DNA of 64,000 nucleotides from Desulfomonile tiedjei (GTDB taxonomy: Bacteria > Desulfobacterota > Desulfomonilia > Desulfomonilales > Desulfomonilaceae), in contig JACRDF010000010.1 in assembly GCA_016212925.1 (NCBI GenBank), positions 186,001-250,000 on the forward strand, given 5' to 3'. Positions 49,375 to 57,334 of this stretch are shown here, piece by piece. Each line of letters opens with the position of its first letter. Position 1 is the stretch's first letter. The position numbers and the translations under genes are program-made. The notes under the pieces are model-generated. The model made no database searches. It saw only the letters and a program-made list of their open reading frames with translations, and had not been told where the DNA came from.

Positions 49375-51012
49375 ATGATGGGCGTAACCGCTCTCTGTCT
49401 GTTCAGCTTCTTCCTGCTCGTATTGCCGTCCACTGCCGTGTCCCAACCCGACGTCGCTTCCCTCCTCCAGCAGTCCCATGCTGAAAAGGACCCTGCCAAG
49501 CGAATCGCTCTCTTGGATGAAGCTCTCAAGGAACCATCCATCAGCCCTAAGATGCTGGCCGCACTCTTTTTCGCCAGAGGCATGGCTTACAAAGATCTGA
49601 AAGACTGTACCCACGCGGTGGAAGATTTCAAGTCCGCACTGGGCCACGCGCCCAAGACTCTGCACATGCTTCTGGAAAAAGCGGAGTGCCTGATCACCCT
49701 CGGTCAGATAGAAGAGGCTTCGCGTGTCTTGGAGGCGGCGCTGGTGACCGGACCCGGAATGGGGCGCGCCTATGTTCTTAAAGGAATGATCTACGAAAAG
49801 GAAGGGGCTCTCGCCAAGGCCGAGGATGAATACACTCGCGCGTTGAATTACGAGCCGAACTCGGCGCTCGCTCTCGAAATGAGGGCTAAGGCGCTGCTTA
49901 AGGGAGGCAAACCGCGAAAGGCGCTGGAAGACACCAATGCGCTGGTTCGTCTCAAACCAAAGGAGCCGGAAGCGCTTCTGATCCGCGCCCGGATTCACGT
50001 GAAATTGGAGGAATATGCCTCAGCTCTGGCAGATTACACCCAGGTGGAAGCCCTTCTGCCTCGCGATGACGGAGTACGCAAGGAGAAAGTGCTGGTTTAT
50101 TTTAAGGCCGGGCACCCGCAAAAGGCCCTTGACAGCCTTGCAAATCTCTCTGCCCATCGGCCGAATGATGCAGATACTCTGATCCTTCGCGCCAGGGCTC
50201 ACATATTGCTAAAAAATTACGCCAACGCTCAGCAAATTCTAAAGGCGGCGCTTACCGGAGAGCCGCTGAATCCGGCCGCGCATCTTTATACCGGGGTCAC
50301 GATGGCACGGACTCAGGATACGGATGGCGCTCTAGCGAGCCTCAATCGCGCAATAGAGCTGGATCCGGGCCTTGCCGAGGCGTACAAAGAGAGAGCCCGA
50401 ATGTTTTTGGAATTGAACGAAACTGCGCGCGCGGCGGCGGATCTGACCACCGCTGCTGATCTGGACCCATCGGATGACGAAGTGTTCCCGCTCCGAGGCT
50501 TAACGCTGATGGGAAGGCTGCTTTACGATGCAGCTATTGATGATTTTACGCGCGCGCTGGGAAACCTGCCGGGGGAACCACGAATTCTGTACGATAGGGC
50601 TGTGGCTTATCTTTCCAAGGATGAGCCCAAATTGGCGCTTGAGGACCTCAATGCGCTGCTCAAGGCTAGCCCCAATGCCGCCAGAGCGCTCGGGTTGAGG
50701 GGTGTTAGCTTTTTCCTTTTGGGAAATCCTTCCCAGGCTGGGGAGGATTTCGACAGGGCCGTGACAGTCGGTCCCAATGACCCGCTGATATGGAACAATC
50801 GAGGGTTTTTTCACTACAAAATGGGGAACTATAAGGCCGCTCTGAAGGATTTTGAAACAGCGCTCAAATTGGATCCGGAGTATGCGAATGCAAGGTACAA
50901 CCTGAAACTGACAACTGAGAAACAAGGAACGTTGTCCCCGACAGGACCGGATTCACCCGGCAGCGACGAGGTCGTGCGGTCCGGAGAAAGGGCCGCGTCG
51001 GAACCTCGATGA
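49375..51012 (+). CDS. Exported TPR-repeat protein
   Basis: A 545-residue protein: signal peptide (ALCLFSFFLLVLPSTAVSQP), then roughly 13 tetratricopeptide repeats of 34 residues, seen in recurring pairs such as YVLKGMIYEKEGALAKAEDE, ALNYEPNSALALEMRAKALL and AIELDPGLAEAYKERARMFL. The last 40 residues are a low-complexity tail. It is a periplasmic or lipoprotein-like scaffold; no lipobox Cys is present. Its stop overlaps the next start (ATGA). It follows dnaJ/CbpM by 30 bases on the same strand, possibly in the same operon. Confidence 0.88.
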   Translation: MMGVTALCLFSFFLLVLPSTAVSQPDVASLLQQSHAEKDPAKRIALLDEALKEPSISPKMLAALFFARGMAYKDLKDCTHAVEDFKSALGHAPKTLHMLLEKAECLITLGQIEEASRVLEAALVTGPGMGRAYVLKGMIYEKEGALAKAEDEYTRALNYEPNSALALEMRAKALLKGGKPRKALEDTNALVRLKPKEPEALLIRARIHVKLEEYASALADYTQVEALLPRDDGVRKEKVLVYFKAGHPQKALDSLANLSAHRPNDADTLILRARAHILLKNYANAQQILKAALTGEPLNPAAHLYTGVTMARTQDTDGALASLNRAIELDPGLAEAYKERARMFLELNETARAAADLTTAADLDPSDDEVFPLRGLTLMGRLLYDAAIDDFTRALGNLPGEPRILYDRAVAYLSKDEPKLALEDLNALLKASPNAARALGLRGVSFFLLGNPSQAGEDFDRAVTVGPNDPLIWNNRGFFHYKMGNYKAALKDFETALKLDPEYANARYNLKLTTEKQGTLSPTGPDSPGSDEVVRSGERAASEPR

Positions 51013-51794
51013 AGTGTAAATATCAGGCCATTCTTGCCGATCTGGACGGTACTGTGAACAGAGGGCGGACCCTTATTCCCGGCGCGGACGAAGCATACAA
51101 AATCCTCTCCGGAATGGGCATTCGCTGGATGTTCCTTTCCAACAATGCGACCTCGATGGCGTCCGACCTGGCGTTGAAGATCACTAATCTGGGATTGCCC
51201 GTCCAGCCCGAACAGGTGGTGACGTCTGCATCCGCGTTGATTTACGTTCTTTCGCAAGGTCGTCGCGACGCGCGAATCATGGTCGTGGGCGAACCCCGCC
51301 TGATTGCGGGAATCGTGGAAGCAGGGATAACCGTTGTGGAAGAGCCGTCAGAAGTTGACATAGTCGTTGTGGCCCGTGACTCGGGCTTCAATTTTGAAAA
51401 ACTCAGGAAAGCACACATCGCATTGCAAAACGGGGCTCGGTTATGGGCCACCAACATGGATGTGACTTTTCCGGTCACGGGCGGCCTTGAGCCGGGCGCG
51501 GGAGCCATTGTTGCCGCAGTGGCCGCGGTAGCGGGGCGGCCTCCGGACCGCGTGTTCGGGAAGCCTTCTGCGGACATTGCGGAACTGGCCCTAAAGCGGC
51601 TGGATCTTCCCAAGTCCGCGTGCCTGTTGGTGGGAGATCGTATGGAAACGGACATCCTCTTTGCCAAAAACGCGGGAATTGCCTCTGCACTGGTGCTGAC
51701 CGGGGTCACCTCAAGAGGCGACTTGCAGAAGTACTCATTTTCCCCTGACTATGTGCTTGACAGCATTGCGGATGTGGTGACGCTCTTTAATTGA
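51009..51794 (+). CDS. HAD-superfamily subfamily IIA phosphatase
   Basis: A 261-residue HAD hydrolase of the IIA type (4-nitrophenylphosphatase/NagD-like). Motif I is ILADLDGTVNRG (nucleophile Asp 10), motif II is FLSNNATS, motif III is the conserved Lys in GKPSADIAEL, and motif IV is VGDRMETDILFAKNAG. Substrates of this group include glycolate-2-phosphate, sugar phosphates and nucleotides; which one is unknown. It is translationally coupled to the TPR gene. Confidence 0.92.
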   Translation: MKCKYQAILADLDGTVNRGRTLIPGADEAYKILSGMGIRWMFLSNNATSMASDLALKITNLGLPVQPEQVVTSASALIYVLSQGRRDARIMVVGEPRLIAGIVEAGITVVEEPSEVDIVVVARDSGFNFEKLRKAHIALQNGARLWATNMDVTFPVTGGLEPGAGAIVAAVAAVAGRPPDRVFGKPSADIAELALKRLDLPKSACLLVGDRMETDILFAKNAGIASALVLTGVTSRGDLQKYSFSPDYVLDSIADVVTLFN

Positions 51795-52015
51795 TCGAGG
51801 TCGTTTTGGGCGTTTGGGACAGCGCTTCGATAAAGGATGCCGTTGGCAATCGGAATGTGGCGGGCGCGGCCCGCCCTACGCGTGTGCGAGGCGCCTCCTG
51901 CAGGACGGGCCGCGCCCGCCATTCTTCGAGAAATGTGCCTCAGTGCACCCACCTCGGAATTATTTTGCGCGAACGAAAGCATCTGCAAGAACCTAGTAAG
52001 GGAGGCTTTCAGAAT
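51795..52015. other. Gap with a 15-bp perfect inverted repeat
   Basis: GGCGGGCGCGGCCCG (51859-51873) and CGGGCCGCGCCCGCC (51906-51920), with a 32-base loop. A common genomic palindrome type in GC-rich bacteria. The rest is the leader of the ferredoxin:thioredoxin reductase gene with GGAGG at about 51995. Confidence 0.55.
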
Positions 52016-52351
52016 ATGACGGAAACTGAGAAACTCTACGAAATGCTGCGGAAAGTGCAGGAACCCAAGGGGTACTATTTCAACAAGGACAAGGAAAAGG
52101 TATTCGAACTCCTTGACGGGCTTTTGATAAACAAACAACGGTACGGTTACATGTGCTGTCCCTGCAGGCTCGCTTCAAACAGCCGCGAGAACGACAAAGA
52201 TATCATCTGCCCGTGCGTGTATAGAACCCCGGATGTGGCAGAATACGGAAGCTGCTACTGCAATCTCTACGTCTCGCAGGAATGGAACGACGAAAAGGTA
52301 CCCCACGCCTACGTTCCCGAACGCCGCCCGCCCGAGAAATTCGTTTTTTGA
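52016..52351 (+). CDS. Ferredoxin:thioredoxin reductase catalytic (beta) subunit
   Basis: A 111-residue FTR catalytic chain, which passes electrons from ferredoxin to thioredoxin through an active-site disulfide next to a [4Fe-4S] cluster. The family pattern CPC-x14-CPC-x12-CxC is present: CPC (48-50), CPC (65-67) and CYC (80-82; usually CHC). No FTR variable chain or thioredoxin is adjacent. ATG 52016 has GGAGG ten bases upstream; the longer frame from 51791 overlaps the HAD gene and is rejected. It links to the ferredoxin economy of an anaerobe. Confidence 0.88.
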   Translation: MTETEKLYEMLRKVQEPKGYYFNKDKEKVFELLDGLLINKQRYGYMCCPCRLASNSRENDKDIICPCVYRTPDVAEYGSCYCNLYVSQEWNDEKVPHAYVPERRPPEKFVF

Positions 52352-52363
52352 AGAGAAGATTCT

Positions 52364-52396
52364 GGGGAGGAACCTTTTTACAAAAAGGTTCTCCCC
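52364..52396. repeat. Family B hairpin, minimal member
   Basis: GGGGAGGAACCTTTTTACAA and its partner AAAAAGGTTCTCCCC, sitting exactly between the ferredoxin:thioredoxin reductase gene (+) and the convergent superoxide dismutase gene (-). The stem could end both transcripts. Confidence 0.7.
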
Positions 52397-52414
52397 GCAT
52401 TTCCTCGCCTCCGG

Positions 52415-53143
52415 CTACTTGGGGGCGCAGAATTTGTTGAAGCGGTCTTCGACTTTTTTCCAGTTGATGATTTTTGCGAAGTTATCGACGTATTCAGGCC
52501 GTCGGTTCTGGTATTTCAGGTAATAAGCGTGTTCCCAGACATCGCACACCATGAGCGGCATAGCGCCCCAGCTCGTGAGGTCCTGGTGTTTTTCCGACTG
52601 CATGATTATGAGTCGTTGGCTGAAGGGCTCCCAGGCGAGGATTCCCCAGCCTGATGCTTCCACCGCTTTGGACGCGGCGGCAAATTGTTTCCAGAAGGTG
52701 TCGAACGAACCGAAATCCCTGTTAATCATCTCGGCAAGCTTGCCTGTGGGAGTTCCCCCGGCTTTGGGACCGATGGTGTCGAAGTAAAGCCAGTGCAGGA
52801 CCACCCCGGAACCATTAAACGCAAGGTCACGGCTCAATGCCTTGATAGCTTCGAAATTGCCAGTTTCTCTCGCCTTGGCCAGTTTATCGATGGTCGCGTT
52901 GAGCCCGTCAACATAGGCCGCGAAATGTTTGTCGTGGTGGATGGTTACGGTCTCTTTGTCGATCACGGGTTCCAGGGCCTCCGGAGGGTAGGGCAGCGGC
53001 GGCAATTTGTGGGCAAAGACTTGGGATGCCTCCTTTCCGGTTGCAGCCAGCGCGGGCGAACCGATCAGGCTGGAAATAACTCCGATTGTGGCAGCCACTC
53101 CCGCGCCTGCAATCACTTCACGTCTGCTAAATTCATTCCCCAT
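52415..53143 (-). CDS. Tat-exported iron/manganese superoxide dismutase
   Basis: A 242-residue superoxide dismutase. The N-terminus is a twin-arginine signal (NEFSRREVIAGAGVAATIGV, cleaved around ALAA), so the enzyme acts outside the cytoplasm. Metal ligands: His of VTIHHDKHF, His of VVLHWLYF, Asp of CDVWEHAYY and its following His. The common NHSLFW is replaced by LHWLYF. It is convergent with the thioredoxin reductase chain. Metal choice cannot be settled by eye. AGAGGA precedes ATG. An exported SOD fits protection against oxygen exposure in an anaerobe. Confidence 0.92.
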   Translation of the reverse strand: MGNEFSRREVIAGAGVAATIGVISSLIGSPALAATGKEASQVFAHKLPPLPYPPEALEPVIDKETVTIHHDKHFAAYVDGLNATIDKLAKARETGNFEAIKALSRDLAFNGSGVVLHWLYFDTIGPKAGGTPTGKLAEMINRDFGSFDTFWKQFAAASKAVEASGWGILAWEPFSQRLIIMQSEKHQDLTSWGAMPLMVCDVWEHAYYLKYQNRRPEYVDNFAKIINWKKVEDRFNKFCAPK

Positions 53144-53638
53144 GTAGTCCTCTCTTTCTTTGTAGTAAATGTTCCTAATGCATTAAGGATTTATGCCCAA
53201 TTGACGGCTGACACTAATGATCTGGTGATACCAAATCCACATTGCATACAAAGATCTCCCCCTCCTGTTATTTTATGTGAATATTGGCGGCTGGAGTCAA
53301 CCCGTTTGGTTGGCTAGGCCGCATTCAGACGAGAAGATGTGGTAGCTGCCGGATCGTATAGTGTTTCAACCGTGACGGCTGGCCATTTTCCTTCCCTTCT
53401 TACCAAGAAAAGGACATATCCTGAGGTAGGATTGCCAACGCCGCGGCCCCTGAACGAGTCATCTCGTTTCCAGTAGGCAGGGTTGCAAGCAATTCAAGAT
53501 TGACGAGAACTTGCCTTTGGAGTTCGCCGAGGCACTCCGCTCGGCGAACATGATGCCATCAGGATTTTGGAAGAAGAGAGGGGCGGCGAGTGCTATGCGA
53601 TGGCCGGAGCCGATTCGGGATGGGAACTGCCCATTTGC
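53144..53638. other. 495-base gap without a recognised gene
   Basis: AT-rich promoter-like DNA lies next to the superoxide dismutase start. A hairpin GTTCGCCGAG-8-CTCGGCGAAC is at 53522-53549. No frame over 60 codons has a ribosome site or recognisable product. The 3' part may be degenerate coding sequence. Confidence 0.4.
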
Positions 53639-54364
53639 TCACTGTGCCTTCTGCAAGACATAGATGACCCATGGCGCTATGCTTGTTTCATTCACCCATT
53701 CATATGGCTCATTCTCTTTCGCTAAGGGTTGGAACGTCTTCACCGCTTCTAGTCCCGCCATCTGGTACACTTCTTGGTACGCTTCGTCTTTCCACAAGAT
53801 ATCTTCCACCGGCCGTTGATCCCCAACGTCAGTCATCACAATTTTGACTTTGTCCCCACTTTGTGCATAGAGGTTCTGTGGGAAGTCCTTAGTTGTAAAA
53901 GACGCCCACTCATGGGTATAAATCTGCGGTGAAGAGACAAGGTTCACTATTCGCCCCTTCGTCGTCAATAATCTCCCCATTTCTTTGCAGCATTTCACCT
54001 TTTGGTCCATGGTGGGAATGTTGTCAAACGTGAATACAGACAGAATCAGATCGCAGGCCTTGTCTTGGAATTGGCTCAAGTCACCGTCCGCAACGAGACA
54101 GTACTTCCCTTGATCATCCAGCTCGCGCGCCTTTTTTAGCATGTCCTCAGCTATATCTACACCAATCGTTTCAAATCCTAATTTCCCCAGAAACCTCGTT
54201 GAGCGCCCCGTGCCGCACCCGAAATCCATGGCCTTTCTTCCTGAAACGTGTTCCATGATGATTTCCGGTAGATCTCGGTACGCCAAATAGTACGTCCCAG
54301 GAAACTCCAGCTCGGCATAGGCTTTCGCACGTTGGGGATCTTCGTACACATTGACAAAGCCCAT
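53639..54364 (-). CDS. Class I SAM-dependent methyltransferase
   Basis: A 241-residue methyltransferase. SAM motif I is AMDFGCGTGRSTRFL, motif II GFETIGVDIAEDMLKKAREL, motif III around GDLSQFQDKACDLILSVFTF. The C-terminal region is unlike any named subgroup I recognise (ubiquinone/menaquinone-type UbiE-like at best). Small-molecule methylation is most likely. ATG 54364 is preferred over 54370 because AAGGA then sits eight bases upstream. Monocistronic by spacing. Confidence 0.85.
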   Translation of the reverse strand: MGFVNVYEDPQRAKAYAELEFPGTYYLAYRDLPEIIMEHVSGRKAMDFGCGTGRSTRFLGKLGFETIGVDIAEDMLKKARELDDQGKYCLVADGDLSQFQDKACDLILSVFTFDNIPTMDQKVKCCKEMGRLLTTKGRIVNLVSSPQIYTHEWASFTTKDFPQNLYAQSGDKVKIVMTDVGDQRPVEDILWKDEAYQEVYQMAGLEAVKTFQPLAKENEPYEWVNETSIAPWVIYVLQKAQ

Positions 54365-54555
54365 GATCATCTTCCTTTCTGCAGACGGTGCTTGGTTGCT
54401 ACGCCCAACCTATGTTTATCCGGCTTCCAGATAACACCACTTGCAGGTTTCCTTCCAGACAACGGATTCCGGTGACACCAGATTCAATTCCGCGTCCGGG
54501 CGATGTCGTAACAGCCTAAGGCTGAGTGGAATTCGCAACGCTCGGCATGGGTTCA

Positions 54556-54879
54556 CTATTGCTGAGGAGCTTGACCTTCGTGCCTTTGCTTCTTCACCAC
54601 TTCCCACACTGCCTCCGGATGAGCCTCAGCTACCTTTAGTAGGACTTTAGCGGGGCCTTTTGGTGTCCTGCGGCCTTGTTCCCAATTTTCAAGGGTCCTT
54701 CGGCTTATCCCGAGCAGTTCGGCGAACTCGTTCTGAGAGACCCCCAACTTGGATCGAACGGCTTTTACGTCAGTTTTCTTTTCAACGACAAAGACTCGGG
54801 AGGGCTCCGTGTGGCCACGGCGTATAGCCATGCCTTCGCGGACACTTTCCACTAGTTCGTCGAACAGTTCCTTTTTCAT
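54556..54879 (-). CDS. XRE-family HTH protein (NadS/HigA-like) without a toxin
   Basis: A 107-residue protein. N-terminal segment MKKELFDELVESVREGMAIR, then a Cro/C1-type HTH: VKAVRSKLGVSQNEFAELLG then ISRRTLENWEQGRRTPKGPA. This is the layout of NadS and other antitoxins in HigB/HigA-type modules. The upstream neighbour on the same strand is sfsA, not a toxin; the stops and starts overlap by four bases (ATGA). A nearby toxin gene was not found, so this may be a lone regulator or a decayed module. Confidence 0.82.
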   Translation of the reverse strand: MKKELFDELVESVREGMAIRRGHTEPSRVFVVEKKTDVKAVRSKLGVSQNEFAELLGISRRTLENWEQGRRTPKGPAKVLLKVAEAHPEAVWEVVKKQRHEGQAPQQ

Positions 54880-55631
54880 TCTTCCTCCAGTGAACGGGGA
54901 AGAGATCGGTTAAGGGCGATCCCATCGAGGTCCATGCTAACATCATAGGCCAATATCTCCACACCATTTCGCACCGCGGTTCGGAGCTCTTTTCCATATG
55001 CAGGATCGATGTGGTCCGCGGGGCTGAAGGCCTTGGCGTCCATGCGCTGAATCAGGAAGAATATGACGGCTCGGTTGCCCTCTCTCACCTGTTGCTGGAG
55101 TTCGACGAGATGCTTGAGGCCTCGGGCTGTGACCGCGTCGGGGAAATAAGCCACTTCATCCGTAACCAGCGTGCAGTTCTTCACTTCGATGAAGCATCTT
55201 TGCCCGGATGCTTTTTCGAGCATCAGGTCGAGGCGTGAATTCAAGCCGCATTTGACCTCGCGGTACAGTTTTTCGTATCCGGATAACTCGGGGATTTGAC
55301 CGGTGATGATGGAATGCGCAACCAGCTTGTTAGGCACGGAAGTATTTACCCCCACCAGCGAAGAGGGCATTTCTATCATCTCCCACGTGTACCGTAGCCG
55401 CCGGTTCGGATTGTCGCTTCGCGAGATCCAGACAGTTCTTCCCGGTTCAGAGCATCCTTTCATGCTTCCCGAATTGGGGCAATGTGCCGTCACTACGCGG
55501 CCGTTTCGCAGTTTGACATCAGCCATGAAGCGTTTGTAGCGCTGTATCAGGGTGCCGCGGATGAGACGGGGCCAAGCCAGGCCGTGTGCCTGAAGCGAAG
55601 GCGATGGTGGGAGGATTGTTTGGCTTCTCAT
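54876..55631 (-). CDS. sfsA: SfsA-family protein
   Basis: A 251-residue SfsA family member, a DNA/RNA-binding protein described in E. coli as a sugar-fermentation stimulation factor, with a nuclease-like fold. Conserved text: GTLIQRYKRFMADVKLRNGR, AHCPNSGSMKG, LRYTWEMIEMPSSLVGVNTS, CFIEVKNCTLV and YFPDAVTARGLKHLVEL, with the D-E-K-type metal site. The start at ATG 55631 is chosen because family proteins begin just before LPPSPSL-type text; the longer frame is translated repeat. Its stop overlaps the HTH gene. Confidence 0.85.
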   Translation of the reverse strand: MRSQTILPPSPSLQAHGLAWPRLIRGTLIQRYKRFMADVKLRNGRVVTAHCPNSGSMKGCSEPGRTVWISRSDNPNRRLRYTWEMIEMPSSLVGVNTSVPNKLVAHSIITGQIPELSGYEKLYREVKCGLNSRLDLMLEKASGQRCFIEVKNCTLVTDEVAYFPDAVTARGLKHLVELQQQVREGNRAVIFFLIQRMDAKAFSPADHIDPAYGKELRTAVRNGVEILAYDVSMDLDGIALNRSLPRSLEEE

Positions 55632-55666
55632 GAAAAGGTCAATGCAGTAGCGGCTTGTTCCACTGG

Positions 55667-55686
55667 ATTCCCGCTTGCGCGGGAAT
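55667..55686. repeat. ATTCCCGC/GCGGGAAT palindrome
   Basis: ATTCCCGCTTGCGCGGGAAT: an eight-base inverted repeat with a four-base loop, of a type scattered through many genomes. It overlaps the false N-terminal extension of the sfsA frame. Confidence 0.6.
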
Positions 55687-55725
55687 GACGGAAATGCCAT
55701 CCACCGCTCCAGGAGGCTCTATGCC

Positions 55726-55837
55726 TTTTCCGCTGGACAGCTTCCGCCAGCAGCGGAAGCTGTCCAGCGGAAAAGAATATGGAAGTTTTTGGAGAGGGGC
55801 GCGGGGAGGGACCTTTTTACAAAAAGGTCTTCCCCGC
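55726..55837. repeat. Family B repeat, full one-armed member
   Basis: Palindrome with a perfect 22-base stem (55726-55747 and 55753-55774, loop CAGCA), then AATATGGAAGTTTTTGGAGA and GGGGCGCG, then hairpin GCGGGGAGGGACCTTTTTAC / AAAAAGGTCTTCCCCGC (55801-55837). It lies between sfsA and rnc. The clearest example of the family's three modules. Confidence 0.8.
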
Positions 55838-55850
55838 AAATCTTTTGTCC

Positions 55851-56582
55851 CTATCCCGCGCTTTCCTCCATGCTTTCCAGCGCGTGTCGGGCGGCGTTTT
55901 GCGCGGCTTCTCTTTTGTTTCTGCCGGTGCCGAGCCCGGCCACCTGCTCTCCGAGGTAGACCGCGACAGAGAAGGTCTTACAGTGCTCTTCTCCCCACTG
56001 GTCCACCACCTCGTACGTCGGGGTAACGCCCAGTTCAGCCTGTGCCTTTTCCTGGAGCATGCTTTTGCAGTCCTCGATTCCGTCCCTGGTTGAGCATCTT
56101 TCGATCAAGGGATAAAAGTGCTTCTCGATCATCTTTTTGACGTCCGCGTATCCGCTGTCGAGGTAGACCGCGGCCACAAGCGCTTCGAGGGTGTCGGCGA
56201 GGATGGAATCGCGATTTCTGCAGCCGGATATTTCGTCACCTCGCCCCATTCTGATGTATGCGGACAGGTCCAACTGCCTCATCAATTGCGCAAGGGCCGC
56301 TCGATTTACGAGGCTCGCACGCTTTTTTTGCAGTTCGCCTTCCTCGTCTTCGGGGAACTCCTGGTAGAGAATATCCGCCACTACGAGACCCAGGACAGCG
56401 TCTCCGAGGAATTCCAGGCGCTCATTATGCTCTACACAGGTTTCTCTGTTTTCATGCCAGAAGCTCCGGCGAGTCAGAGCGTTGAGCAAATGAGATGGGT
56501 TCTTGAAGGAATGGCCGATAATGGTCTCGATTTCAGTCAACCGGTCCTTGTCGTTAACGATCAAAGATTCTTCAGTGAGCAT
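55851..56582 (-). CDS. rnc: Ribonuclease III
   Basis: A 243-residue dsRNA endonuclease. N-terminal RNase III domain with the nine-residue signature NERLEFLGDAVLGLVVAD (E, D metal ligands) and LADTLEALVAAVYLDSG; C-terminal dsRBD (MLQEKAQAELGVTPTYEVVD, GTGRNKREAAQNAARHALES). It matures rRNA and degrades duplex RNA. Its start overlaps surE by 22 bases, so translation is coupled. The upstream region on the minus strand is surE and the aminotransferase. Confidence 0.96.
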   Translation of the reverse strand: MLTEESLIVNDKDRLTEIETIIGHSFKNPSHLLNALTRRSFWHENRETCVEHNERLEFLGDAVLGLVVADILYQEFPEDEEGELQKKRASLVNRAALAQLMRQLDLSAYIRMGRGDEISGCRNRDSILADTLEALVAAVYLDSGYADVKKMIEKHFYPLIERCSTRDGIEDCKSMLQEKAQAELGVTPTYEVVDQWGEEHCKTFSVAVYLGEQVAGLGTGRNKREAAQNAARHALESMEESAG

Positions 56583-57334
56583 GCCAAGTCTTCCGTATGG
56601 GAGTGAGCTGTAAGATCGTAAAAGAGGGGCGTCACGGAAACGTACCCGTCGGTCACGGCGGTAACATCTATTCTATCGCCGGTTTCTTGTGCGGTGGGTT
56701 CGCCTGACAGCCAATAATAGTGGTTTCCTCGGGGATCTTCGCGCTGTTCGAACCTTTCTCGGAACCGAGCCAATCCCTGACGAGTCAGCTTGTAACCGCG
56801 AACCTGTTCGGGAGGCAGCGCGGGAACGTTTACATTCAGTGCCACCCCTGGGGGCAGCCCATTCTTCAAGACCCATCGAGCCAAGACCGCTACGTGGGGA
56901 AGCACCCAGTGAAACGGGGGGTCCTTCTTCTTGGCCACTGAAACAGCCAAGGACGGAACGCCAAGAATCGCAGCTTCTGTCGCTGCCGATACGGTCCCGG
57001 AATAAAGCACGTTGATGCCGAGATTCGCGCCGTTGTTTATCCCGGAAATAACCAGGTCAGGGGTGCGGGGCAGAAGTGAGTACAGAGCCAGTTTGACCGA
57101 ATCCGCTGGTGTGCCGCCGATGCCGTACCCGTAGAAGGCCCCGTTCTTGGTTATTTCGTGAACCTTTATAGGATCGTATAGGGTTATAGAGTGCCCAACC
57201 GCGCTTTGTTCCGATTCGGGGGCAACAATCCACACCTGACCCAGTGCATCGGCGGCCATTCTCAGATGTCTCAGGCCTTCGGCGTGGATGCCGTCGTCGT
57301 TTGTGAGCAGAATCAAGGGCTGATGTTCGGTCAT
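56561..57334 (-). CDS. surE: 5'-nucleotidase SurE
   Basis: A 257-residue survival protein E, a divalent-metal nucleoside 5'-monophosphate phosphohydrolase. Conserved opening ILLTNDDGIHAEGLRHL (metal Asp-Asp), APESEQSAVGHSITL, GTPADSVKLAL, DLVISGINNGANLGINVLYS and GTVSAATEA. The C-terminal part (VTDGYVSVTPLFYDLTAH) is normal. Four-base overlap with the aminotransferase gene and 22-base overlap with rnc show a tight operon. Confidence 0.96.
   Translation of the reverse strand: MTEHQPLILLTNDDGIHAEGLRHLRMAADALGQVWIVAPESEQSAVGHSITLYDPIKVHEITKNGAFYGYGIGGTPADSVKLALYSLLPRTPDLVISGINNGANLGINVLYSGTVSAATEAAILGVPSLAVSVAKKKDPPFHWVLPHVAVLARWVLKNGLPPGVALNVNVPALPPEQVRGYKLTRQGLARFRERFEQREDPRGNHYYWLSGEPTAQETGDRIDVTAVTDGYVSVTPLFYDLTAHSHTEDLACSLKNL

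Noticed and set aside
51791-52015. N-terminal extension of the ferredoxin:thioredoxin reductase frame
   Set aside because: Overlaps the HAD gene end and reads through a GC-rich palindrome; the ATG at 52016 has the ribosome site.
55632-55700. N-terminal extension of the sfsA frame
   Set aside because: Contains a common genomic palindrome (ATTCCCGC...) and does not match SfsA N-termini.
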